A stretch of 64,000 bases of DNA from Paracentrotus lividus (lineage: Eukaryota; Echinodermata; Echinoidea; Camarodonta; Echinidae), in NCBI GenBank assembly GCA_940671915.1, contig CALNVZ010003435.1, positions 2,848,077 through 2,912,076 on the forward strand, read 5' to 3'. Numbering within the stretch: position 1 is the stretch's first letter; each line of letters starts with the position of its first letter. Positions 11,775-24,500 of the stretch are shown in pieces. The notes beneath the pieces were generated by a model that saw nothing but the letters and a program-made list of their open reading frames with translations, did no database searches and was not told the origin of the DNA. The position numbers were made by a program, and so were the translations under genes.

Positions 11775-12222
11775 ACGCGTATTCTGGGGGGGCTTTACGG
11801 GCCCGGACCCCCCGGGTAGGCACCCGAAAGGGCGCCAAAATGACCTCAAAGGGGCGCCAAAATGACCTCAAAGGGGCGCCAAAATGCCCTCAGGGGGCGC
11901 CAAATTGAGCAAAATGTAAAAAAATAAATAAAAAAAATTATTAGAACATAAAAATCAGCTTGATTTCAGCCGATTGACCTCTAAAACCTACCTCTATGGT
12001 TGATATATGACCTTCCGGTTGGCCGAAGGCCGAAAAAAAAATTCAACCCCCCCCCGCTTATCACTTGGCCAGCGTGACGTGAAAAAATTTTAGTGTACCT
12101 TTTGGCTCGCCCGGTGTAACGTGGAAAAAAATAGGATGTACCTTTCTGGATCCACCACTGGTGGGCGCCAAAATCAAATTCACATCGGGCCCCCCGGGTG
12201 CCAAATCCTGGATACGCGCCTG
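11775..12222. mobile_element. hAT-like element with GGCGCC-rich repeats
   Basis: Right end reads CCTGGATACGCGCCTG (inverse CAGGCGCGTATCCAGG); left end ACGCGTATTCTGG is a degraded match. Flanks ACATACAT (11,767-11,774) and ACATACAG (12,223-12,230) are a 7/8 duplication. The interior has a three-fold ~28-bp repeat 'GGGGCGCCAAAATGACCTCA' and possibly a second small element (12,010-12,160). Confidence 0.55.
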
Positions 12223-12501
12223 ACATACAGCATACCAATACCAGTTCGACTTGAAGTCTAAAAACGTTCAACAAATTTTGATCCCTTTTTCAATTATAAT
12301 TTGCGTTATTGAAGACACAATAATATTTCATGTTAGCCGCAGGAGCCTAATTTTTTTGGGGATAATGATCGTTATTTAGCTGCAGAATTCCGTTCGTTTA
12401 TGCTTTATTGCATAGTTTACATGGTCATGGGATTGATCCTATGTAATTCTAGCTGGAATTGAGACATATGATTTTCTGATTTAAGTGCAAGTGCTTGCAG
12501 T

Positions 12502-12546
12502 ATGGAGGTTCTTTTCTTCGACACGCTAACACACGAAACGAGTGAG
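12502..12546 (+). CDS. VIRMA: VIRMA exon 1 (residues 1-15)
   Basis: Start chosen because MEVLFFDTLTHETSE aligns with the start region of vertebrate VIRMA (MELLFLDTF). Vertebrates carry a few extra residues before it. Donor 'gtaagt', phase 0. No promoter motif was recognised upstream. Confidence 0.85.
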
Positions 12547-15500
12547 GTAAGTCCCATTCGCTAGTTTTGGTTGTATTACTCGTCGTACGTACATGACATG
12601 TAGATTTATGACTATAAGTATGATGTAGACAAAGATGAAATGGAGGGGGGGGGGGATGTATAAACTTCGAGCGCTAGTGCAGTGTGGTATCCCATACACA
12701 CCACCCTCATAGGCTTCGGAAGATTTTCAGGATTGGGGGGGCTCAATTTTTCACCAACTATTATGGGATTTTTTTTTTTATTACCCCCCCCCCACACACA
12801 AGCAACTGAACCATCTGGGACTAATAGTCAGGCAGCCAGCTCAAGATTGGTTAGCTGAACGAGGTACCAGTAGTAAAGTATTGGAATATATGGGGAAGAA
12901 TCCCACATTTATTAAACCCAACGTCTGGCAGTGCATCTCTGCTGCATTAGGTCCCTACAGCCGGGGGCGTCCAAAATGAGTGCCCATTTAACAAAAAATT
13001 CTATTTTGATTAAAAATAGCAGAATTCATTTTCTAAACACAACTAAATTTGATGTCAAAATAAAGAGTATTACTTTGTCTTAACGCTTGTGTCATTTTAA
13101 ATCAGACTGAAATCAAAAACAGTGAAAGTTTTGATGAAGAAATGTTTTTTTCTCACTTTTTTTACGCAATATTTTTTTGTTCCTTTTTTCAATAATTTTT
13201 ATATAAATAGTTGTATAAAACATTGATGTTTGTAACTTTTCTAAAAACTACCTACGTGCATGTGAATGATGCTGTAAAAGAAGGGAGTTATATCTTATTC
13301 CGATAAAGAATTATGATGAGCTAAAGTCAGGAACGCAATATAGACAAAAATCAACAAGTTGCCCCGTGACTGAGAATCACACAATACCGCACGTGTATTA
13401 TGAAAAGCTGATTGTATGCGATGGCTGTGAGTAGGCAAACAAAAGTGCCAAAAATGCGGAACATTTCGATACTTGTTTTGTCTGCTAAAAGCTATCGCAT
13501 GTTATCGCGCTTTCCTAATACACGTACGGGTATGGGATTCTTCTTCGATACGGGGCAAATTGTTGATTTTTGTCTATATTGCGTTCCTGACTTTAGCTCA
13601 TCATAATTCTTTATTGGAATAAGATATAACTCCCTTCTTTTTACAGCATCATTCACATGCACGTAGGTAGTTTTTAGAAAAGTTACAAACATCAATGTTT
13701 TATACAACTATTTATTAAAAATTATTGAAAAAAGGAACAAAATATTTGCGTAAAAAAAGTGAGAAAAAACATTTCTTCATCAAAACTTTCACTGTTTTCG
13801 ATTTCAGTCTGATTTCAAAATGACACAAGCGTTTAGACAATGTAATACTCTTTATTTTGACATCAAAGTTAGTGTGTTTAGAAAATGAATTCTGCTATTT
13901 CTATTCAAAATAGAATTTTTTGTAAAATGGGCACTCATTATGGACGCCCCGGCTGTAGGGACCTAATGCAGCAGAGATGCACTGCAGACGTTGGGTTTAG
14001 TAAATGTGGGATTCTCCCCATATATTCCAATACTTTACTACTGGTACCTCGTTCAGCTAACCAATCTTGAGCTGGCTGCCTGACTATAATGACAAGACTC
14101 AGTAAGAAACTTTCAGAAAACAAACTTAATTTTTCACTTTTTAAAATCACATTTTCACTTATCTTTCTTCAATAACTGAGTGTTTGGATGTTCCTTTTAC
14201 TATCCCTGATGTTTTTTAAGTTTTCTTTTTTTATTCTTGGATGAAAAATCATTTTTTAAAGTCCACTTTCTGAAAATTTCCCCGCACGTTTTTGGGCGGG
14301 AGAGGGAAAAAAATTCAGTGATGTTTTAATTTTTTTTTCATGATTTTGATTTGAAATTTTTCCAAAACTTATTCACTGTGTCTTATATTGACATAGACAT
14401 ATACTACTACTAATTTTGGAGCAGAAAGTGATTGCAAAAAGGAGAAAAACCGTAGATAAAACAACATTGACAAGGTTGCAAAATTTTCCCCAAAATATGG
14501 CAGTTTGGTCCAAGAGGTCAATACTATTGTATTGTAAAAAAAAATACTATTCCCACTTTAGGAGGATTATTATTAAATTCTAAAAAAAAAATCTCTTGGA
14601 TGTGTTGAAAACTTATATATCAAACAATGCGTTTTTGTGCTAGAACATAAAAAAAGATGCTTATTTCATCAAACGATGCGAGCGCGAGCCGATTTTTTTT
14701 CAACCTGAAAACAGTGCATTTTAAGCGTTTTTTTTCCCGCTATGTTTACAATAAACAATGCGAGCGCGAAGCGCGAGCTGAAAATTTTTAAGAGTGTTCA
14801 TTCTAAGCGCTTTTTGTGATATTGTTACAAAAGAGATAAGATATTTATCTCATTAAATAATGTGAGAGCGAAGCGCGAGCTGAACTTTTTTGATATATCA
14901 ACCTGAAAGCAGTGAATTTTTAGCGTTTTTTTCACCATCCTTATAAAGAAGATATTTATCGCAGCTGAAAGTTTTTAATATATCAACCTGAGAAAGATGC
15001 ATTTTAAGCGTTCGCTATGTTTATAAAAGAAGATATCTATCTCATTAAACAATGCGAGCGATGCAATGCAAATTTTGAATATATCAACTTGAAAACAGTG
15101 CATTTAATTATTTTTTTCGCCATGTAACAAAGAAGATATTATCTCATTAAACAATGCGAGCGCAAAGCGCAAGCTGAAAATTTTTGATATAGCAACCTGA
15201 AAATTGTGCCTTCTACATGTAAGCGCTTCTTGTGATATGGTTTATTATAAAGGAGATATTTATCTCATTAAACAATGCGAGTGCGAAGCGCGAGCTGAAA
15301 ATTTTTTGATATATAGCAACCTGAAAAGTGTGCATTTTAAGCGCTTCTTGTGCTATGCTTATAAAGAAGATATTTATCTCATTTAATGCGAGCGCGAAGC
15401 GCAAGCTGCAAATTTTGAATATATCAACCTAAAGACAGTGCATTTAAATTTTTTTTCGCTATGTTACAAAGAAAATATTATCTCATTTAAACAATGCGAG

Positions 15501-18500
15501 CGCGAAGCGCGAGCTGAAATTTTTTTGATATAGCAACCTGAAAAGTGTGCATTCTAAGCGCTTCTTGTGATATGGTTATAAAGGAGATATTTATCTTGTT
15601 TAACAATACGAGCGCGAAGCGCGAGCTGAAAATTTTGAATACTTCAACCTGAAAACAGTGCATTTTAAGCTTTTTTTCCGCTATTTTTACAAAAAATTAT
15701 TAATCTCATTAAACAATGCGAGTGCGAAGCGCGAGCTGAAAGTTTTTGATATCGCAACCTGAAAAGTGTGCATTCTAAGCGCTTCTTGTGCTATGCTTAT
15801 AAAGAAGACATTTATCTCATTAAAAAATGCGAGTGCGAAGCACGAGCTGAAAATTGTTGATATATCAACCTGAAAAGTGTGCATTCTAAGCGCATTCTAA
15901 GCGATAATTGTTTGAGCCCCAACCAATATAGGGACCTCTTGTCATTATGAAAAACAAAGGTCAAACAGAAAGACATGCGATCCGATCCGGAGAGCGAGCA
16001 GCATGAGCTAAAAATTTTGTCAAGAGAAATTTGAAATATGAGCATTTCAAAACAGATTATGAGCAGAAGGGTGGGGGGGGGGGGCCTCAAACATATCAAA
16101 GCCCCTCTCAAACACCAGAGGGGGCTCAAAGGCTGAGCTCCTACCTAGATAGTAGTTCTTATGTTCCTATAAAAAAAAAATATATATATATATGGTCGTG
16201 TGTTATAAGTTCGCCGCCTTTTGCGTTACATGCCAATTTCACTACAAATGGCACTATTTCACTTCAAAGACCTGTATCTCGAAAAGTATACACCCTTCTG
16301 TATCAAAACTATACATTTTCTGAAAGGAAATTCCTCACAGAATCTAAATCTGCATTGAAAAATTAAACCAGGTGCAAGATAAAAAAGTTATTAGGAAAAA
16401 ATTCAGGAAATTTAGATTTTTTAAATTTTTCATTGTTTTTATCGTCAAGTCATCTATAATCACCCAAATATTAATAATATTATTATATTCTGGTAGAGAA
16501 TAATTAGACCTTTCAAACAAGGTACAATTCATTATGGTTTACAATTTTAGAATGAAAAATATAACGATCTGAAATTTAGCCCTGAAAATATAGCTTTTTT
16601 CGAATTCATGAGGGGGTTGGGTCCCGCCAAGTACTGTTGCACCATCAAACATATTGTTAAAGTGATATGATAGTATAAAGCAGTTTAAAAGCTTCAATTT
16701 GGTGCTAAATTCACAATCATAGGCTAAAATTTGGCAGAGATATCGCAGTTTCCCCAAGGGTACTACAATATCTTTAATTCCTAATGACTTTGTACAGGAG
16801 GCATTGCCTTTTTAGGTCAAATTATAACAATTGTTGAGTCTTTCTGGGTACTATTGTAACATCAAACCTATTGTTCAGTGATTTCATGGTATAAAGCAGT
16901 TTATAAGCTTTAGTTTGGGACCACATTCACAGTCATTAATAAGCCAAAATTTGGCAGAGAAATTCAAGTTTTCCCCAAATCAACCACAAAATGTAAAATT
17001 TCCCATTGACTTTGTACAGGCGGCGCCGCTTCCGGCACCACCCCTACTGTCCCAAACTTAAACCATTGTAACTCTGCCAGAATGTTACCTAGAACAATGA
17101 AACTTCACAGGGAGCTAGCACAGTAACATAGCTTCAAAATAAGATCAAATTTGTTACATAAACTTTCTTACTTTGGAAAATATTGACAAATTAATGCTGA
17201 AAAATAGTAAAAAGCGTAACAGCACCACCCTATTTGGGTGGCGAGTTCATAACACATGACCATATATATATATATTTTTAAAAATTATATGCGAGCGCGC
17301 AGCGCGAGCTAAAATTTTTGTCAATAGAGACTTGAAATACAAACTTTTTATCTAAAAAGATTGGTGGGGAGCGCAATGATATCCTCAGTAAGATCATGTG
17401 AGGGGCTTAATGATGTCTGCGTCCCCTTCACAAATAAAAACAAAAGAATAATGATACAAATCATCTGAGTCAAATAATATTTTATTATAGGCGGTCGCCG
17501 ATATCTGTACGGCATCAAAAATAATATTGGGGGGGGGGGGGGTCAACGATATCTGAGCCCCCCCCCCCGGTTCCGAAGCCCATGACCATACCCTACCACC
17601 CTACTCTAAGTCCCTAGTGTGTGGGGGTCGCTATCAACCCTATTTCCCTTCATGTTGCCGCATCCCTCTCGGCAGGATGCACGTAGAAATTTTTACTTCA
17701 TAATTTATGCACGACGCTCGAATGATCACGTTAACATATGAAATACACTACCATTGTGCCTTCCAATGAACAATAGTCACGATAAAATTTAGATTCGTCA
17801 TTAATTTTTTTGGTAAGTCCTCATTTCTTTGTATGTTTTCAACTGTCAGGCGGAGTCCGACAGTGTGGATTCGTTGAATTTCCTTTTTATATTTCTCTTC
17901 TTCATTCTAAAAAGTATTGAAAGAGTGGCTTTGCGGGCGCACATTTTGTGAAGTCGAGTCTTTCAGTTTTTCTTGCGAAATGGATCCACTTTGGTTATGA
18001 TTGACAGCGCGCACGACAAACCGGTTTTTATCGGGAACAGCTGAATCGCGTTGTTCAGTTACGGTCAACGCACTTCAGTCATCGCAACCAGGAGGCGGAG
18101 CTCGACGCGATAGCTAATCAGAGCGCCCAACAATCAAAATGCATTGTCCTCTGGCTCTGTATGAACGAACTTCTAGGCATTTCGATGTGGGATGCTAAAA
18201 TGCACTAGCACCTAAACTTCGTTGCTTAAGGGCAGGCTTCCGTAGGTCATTATTTTACAGTATTTATTTTCTATTCCCTTTTTGCTACATATTCTGAACG
18301 ACTGAATATTATTTTGTTGCAATAAATACAGCAACACAAATTTATAATTAAAGCTTCCTAAATTCAAACATTCCTTGTTAAACTTGTTAAAAAGCAAACA
18401 GTATTTTGTTAAAAAGCTCTTTTGTTTTATCAAATACGATATAATCTGAGAATCTGACTAATTGTGCTGTGCCTATGTCAATTATGCGACATGGTAATGC

Positions 18501-21500
18501 CCATTTTCATTGGATTTTTATTTTTTTTCCTATATTTATTATATCTTTTATACCTTTATATCAGGAGTTGAACATGGATCTAGTGAGGTTCTCCATGCCA
18601 GTGTGCATCCATGAAGTGAGGGTGATTCCCAGAGGCTACAGTATTCATCCAACCATCAGAGATGAAAATGGACTGGGGTAAGTAATTTCTACACCTAAAT
18701 GTACCAAAAAGTGAGTCAGAAATTCAGTGATCATAGGCAAACGGTCTTAAACAATTTTTTTTTGTTTCAGGCTGGGGTTAGATGTAATACAATCTCTGGT
18801 AGACATGTTTTGAAAGGACTATAGTGTTGGTTATAGTGTTCTTTTCTTTTCTATTTTTCTTTTTTTAAATAAAAATCAAACGAATTGATACATGTACATT
18901 GAAAATAAGAATATGATATAACACAGGTACATGTATGTAAATAATAATATGAATATGGAGGATCAGGAGTTGCTCAAGCAGCAATGATCGTTGTTAGCTA
19001 CATGTATCTGCATCAACCTACAAACTACATTTGTAAATGTTATTTAAATCCAAGTCATGTCTTTTGGATAATGACTTTAAAGGTCGGTCAGAGACATAAA
19101 TAATCATATCTGATTGATACATGACTTTGAAAGCACAATATTTGATTAATATGTCTATTAAACCCAATCAAACAACCAACAAATCTGTTTGGAACCATCA
19201 ATTCAATAGCTCTTTTCTTTCTAGATGTTAATGGGTCTTGACTGTTTATCTTGACGACCCAATAAAATATAAAATTTTTTTTTTTTTTTTTTTTTCTTCA
19301 GACAAACCAGCCCTCATAGCTTCAAACTGGAAACATTTGTTCACAAGATGAAGAGCTCCAGTGCGATATTTGAGAGACTCGGCACACTGGAATACAAGGA
19401 GAATAGTGACATTCAGATCATCCCTAAAACACAGGTACAGTCCAGATTTGCTGATTTCCGAACAAGTAAAACACAACATTTATTTCATTCATTTTTATGC
19501 CTCCGCCACCGAAGGTGGTGCCGGAGGCATTATGTTTTCGGGTTGTCCGTCCGTCCGTCTGTGCGTCCGTCCGTACGTCCGTCCCGTTTTCGTTCTCGCG
19601 ATAACTTAAGAACCGTTTGACGGATCACTTTCAAACTTGAATCATGTATGCATATGGTAGGGACAATGATCTGATTAGACTTTGGGGTCATTAGGTCAAA
19701 GGTCACAGAGGTCATTGTATGCATGAAAATGGCTCGTTCACTTGGGTAATGTGTGCCTATGGTAGGGACAATGAACTGATTAGAATTTAGGGTCATGAGG
19801 TCAAAGGTCAAAGGTCACAGATGTCGTTGTATACATGAAAATGGTTCGTTCTCGCAATAACTTAAGAACCGTTTGACGGGTCAACTTCAAACTTGGATCA
19901 TGTATGCATATGGTAGGGACAATGAACTGATTAGAAATTTGGGGTCATAGGTTAAGGTCACACGGGTCCATTGTGTACATGAAAATGGCTCGTTCTTGCG
20001 ATACTTAAGAACCGTTTGAGGGATAACTTGAACTTGGGTCATATGTGCATATATGAGGGTAATAAAATTAATTAGATTTTGGGGTCATGAGGTCAAAGGT
20101 ACAGGTCATTGTGTACGTGAAAATGGCTCTCGTTCTTGCGATAACTTAAAGAAACCGTTTGAGGGATCAACTTCAAACTTGGATTCATATTTACATATGG
20201 GAGGGCCAATGAACTTATCAGATTTTGGGGGTCATGAGGTCAAAGGTCACAGAGGTCATTGTGTACATGAAATGGCTTGTTCCTGGCAATAACTTAAAAA
20301 ACCGTTTGACGGATCAATTTCAAAAACTTGTTCATATTGTGCATATGGACGGACAATAAACTGATTAAGAATTTAGAGTCAATGAGGTCAAAGTTCAAGG
20401 CCACAGAGGACATTGTGTACGTAAAATGGCTTGTTCTTGCTGTAACTTCTGAACCGTTTTATGGATCAACTTCAAACTTGGGTCATGTGGGAGGAAAGAT
20501 GAACTGATTAGATTTTTGAGTCAGGACATCAAAGGTCATGGTTATTTATGTAAATGACTCGTTGTGCAATTTCTGAAGGACATTTGACAGATCAACTTAA
20601 ACATGTTTATCCTTTTTATTACATCAGTAGCCATCCTTCCTGAGTTGGAAATATTTTCTGATGATACAACTTTAATAGATTGGGGTCAATATCTCAAAGA
20701 TGTCATGGTATAAATGGATGTAAAATACTCAACATGCGCATGCCTTTTTTTTCCGATGTGGCAATACGGAGGCATGCCTTCCGACCGTGCGCGGTCGAAG
20801 ATTCATCTAGTTATTATAATGATTCTTTTTTTTTTGTTGTCTTTTTCAGTTTGAGTGAGTAGTTTTAAAACTTGATATCTATGACATTTGTAAATTTAAT
20901 GTTGAAAAATATGATTGTATTTAAATTGTCACAGTAATTTGATTAGTTTTCCATCATTTAATTCTACCACATGTGGCACTTTAAAAGCATGAATTTGAAT
21001 ACCTTATGAAATTGACAAAACTAGTTTTTTTTATGCCATTGGCCAAGAGAATAAGTGCCCTTGTGTGCCGTGGTAGAATGAAAAATTAATATTTTTATAA
21101 AGGTTGTAATAGAAGTATGTTTGACATTTCAACCCCAGGTTGCGACTGAGAGCATGGTGGTAAGAGGAAGGTATGGACGACTGACCCTAATGGTGCTAGG
21201 TATGCTTGCATCCAGGGGTAAGGAACCACCAGAGAGATCCCCTTCTCCACCTCCTCCACCTCCACCACCGCCCCCTAAACAGGTGCCGCAACCAAGTAAA
21301 CGACCGAGTAAGCCACTTTCTCATCAATTCTGATTATTTTTTTTTAGTTGCTGTACATGTTTATGATAAAGGAGAATGTTTACATCATTATTTGGGGGTT
21401 GTATTTATATCCATTTTATTTGTCTAATATTGTTTTATCAAGTACTTTTTATTGGAAAATTGATTTTATATTCTGATGGAGGGGGGGGGGGTAGAAAGGG

Positions 21501-24500
21501 TAGAAAGGAATATTGTTGTTGATCTTCTTAAAGGACAAGGACATTTGTTTTGAAATTTTGGTCATGTAGGAGAGATTCACATGCTATTTTAATATATTAT
21601 TTACATATATATAGAGGAAGGAATTATACAGTTAGTAAGGGCAAGAGAGCATGATGTGTGTAATTCTTTTTGTGTATTTTTGATATTTCAGTTGAGACTG
21701 TGATTTCGCCTGAACCGCCTCAGCCCCATCCAGCTCCTGAACAGTCCAAAGCAGTAGACTGGGACACATGGAAACGTGAGCAGGAAGCTAAGAGACCGAG
21801 GTACAACGATCCTCCTCCACCTGAACCCGTTCCGGAACCAATACACATCCCAACCACCACCAGCATGCCTCAGCCCCTCCCACCAAAGAAGGGGCCAAGG
21901 ACTCCATCGCCACCCCACCCTGCAACGGGTGGAGCCGAACCCTGGGAAGAACCCTCGCAAAGCAACCAGAGGGAAGGGCACATGTGGCCACGGGTCGAGG
22001 GTGAGGGAAGGGGGGATTGGCAGAGCACAGATCCGTGGGAAGTGCCAGCAGCAGAGGGAGCGGGACCAGCTCCGGAGCATGGAGACGGAGGAGAGAGATG
22101 GGAGACAACGGATACCTGGGAGCCTGGATGGGAAGAAGGGAACGATGAAGAATGGGATGGTGATAGGGTTGAGAGGAGTCACCGTGGACCTAGAACTCCT
22201 CCAGGGGAACCTGACCACACCTCCTCAGACTTCCTGGAGGGAGTGGCCAGGGAGGAAGGAGACAAGGTGGACAGACCTGTGATGGAAGGAGCCATTGATG
22301 AAGATGATGAAGAAGGAAGGAGGAGGAGAGAGGAAGAGGCAGAACTCTTTGAACCCCTTTCACCTGAAGAAGCACCAGCCCAGAGGAGGCGATATGCTCG
22401 TCAAGATCAAGAAGCCATGATAGAAGGTTTTTTGCTGTTGTACATGTTTTTTCATTCTCCAATCCATGGCATGTACATACACTGCCCAACCAGTTGGTCC
22501 TATACTTATTTCAACCTGTTATAAACTCTAAAATTTCAATGTTAATAATTTTATTTATAAATGTGACAAGTTTATTCTATATTCTGCTAAATGCAAGCAA
22601 ATCAATATGAGGTCAAATAAAAAAATAAAGGTATAAGAAATGAAAGTAGCTTGAATAAATTTGGTAACATACAACAAAAAAATCAACACAATTAACGGCT
22701 GTTCCTGGCATTTCACTGACTAAACTATGTACAATTCTTCCAAATTTGTTCACTTGCAGGTGAGCGACAGCGGTCTCAAGACAACGATGATACAGACAGC
22801 GTTGGACAAGGCTATGAAGACATCTTGAGTGATGAAGAGGCCTTAGAGGACAGCGACAGTCTACGTGGTCTACTGGAGGCTGGAGTGGATCTAGATGGGC
22901 TTGAAGATGAGACATGGCCAGAGATTCAGACCTTTGACCCCTTCCAACATGAACTGGTATCCCTTAAGGTAAGTTTCTTCTGTGCATTGCTGGACATTCA
23001 TTGTAGGATGTTGATCCATCTGTATGAACAGGGTTTTGACAAGAAAGGGGAAGGAAAATTTTCTTCTACTCCTTGTTCTGCCAATGACTTTATTGTGGCA
23101 AACGCAGTCAAGGCCCTGTGACATAAAGACTTACAATTAATAGGACATTCATATTAGCCAATCAGGATCCTTGTTACATGTAAATCTGGCATACAGGTCT
23201 CACTCTAAATGGTTGTTCGTGTTTCAAATTGCAATCAGTAGTTGTTTACATGTATATACAGTGGTGGCCAAAATTATTAGAACACCCGAACCTACACAAA
23301 GTACACGTACATTTGCCGAAGTAAGTTTAAGGATAACTTTTTGGTGCCGACAGCTTTCAAGGCTTTATAGCATAGAGTGTTATGCATCTTGTGATACCAA
23401 ATTTATAAAATTTCGACCGTCAGGTAAAGCGCAGCTTTAAAAATCGTTGCGCTATACGCTTTCAGTTTCCCCATAGACCATGCACTAAACATGTAGTCCA
23501 AGTGCAAAAACGTGAAATGCCAATTACATATGCCGATAGCTCACAAAGTGCTTAACCCTAATCTGCCCGGGCTCTTTTTGAAAACGTATAGCCCAGGGGG
23601 GGGGGGGCTAATTTAGCCCCCCCCCCCTAAGATCTCGGCCGTTGACCACGCAATCGCGACGAAAATTGGCACGCAAGTCCCCTGTCGCGTAATCTCCATA
23701 ATTGCATAGTTCATTTTTCCGAAAAATGTTTTGTTTTAATTATATATGCTAATTATGCTAATTTATGCATGAAATCATACTTTTTCCTCTAATTCACTAA
23801 ATATAGCTGCTAGAATGCTAATTTTTGGTGTGAATGTTCTTTATAGTATTCCTATCAATTGTACTTGAAAAAAAATCCAGTATCCAAAGTAATTTCTTAT
23901 GTATTTTATTGTTTTTTTAATTTCTTACACTGTATGTATTTCTTTGTTTTTTTAACCTTTTTATTTCTATTGTTTTTTCGACACAATTAATCCACGACAT
24001 TATTTTGGTCATAAATAGCAGCAAATCAAATGATTATTATCAATAAAAGCAAGATTAATCACTCATTTATGAATTTTAGCTGAAAACACAATTTGTATTG
24101 ACTTTGTACATGAAATCACGTTTTCGAGCAATTTTGGGTCTGACGCACGTGTACAAAATTATGCATTACTCACGAACCGGGTACCCGGGGGTCGCGATTT
24201 TGGTCTCAAAAGATGCGCAAGACTTCAAAGAAAAAACTCATGAAGCGCCGCGGCTTTAGCTTCTCGCGTCAAAAATTTATTGCGAAAAATGTCGAGGGGG
24301 GGCTAAATTAGCCCCCCCCCCCCCGGGCAGATTAGGGTTAAGCTAAACGTCTGAAACTTTGCAGGCTTATTCATTCTTACATGCAAAGTTTAAAAAAAAA
24401 TTGTTTCATGTAGAGGGGGTAGGTTGGTCCCATCCCCTGGTCATGAGATAACCAAAATAACCCTACCAATTTAAGGGGAAAATTATTTTTCATGAAATGA

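Noticed and set aside
1-15905. Regular repeats that might be taken for CRISPR arrays
   Set aside because: Units drift along their whole length with no distinct spacers, the DNA is clearly animal, and no cas-like gene is present.
21688-22489. Long antisense and alternate-frame ORFs over VIRMA exon 5
   Set aside because: They follow from the stop-poor, GC-rich codons of the sense exon; no splice or family support.
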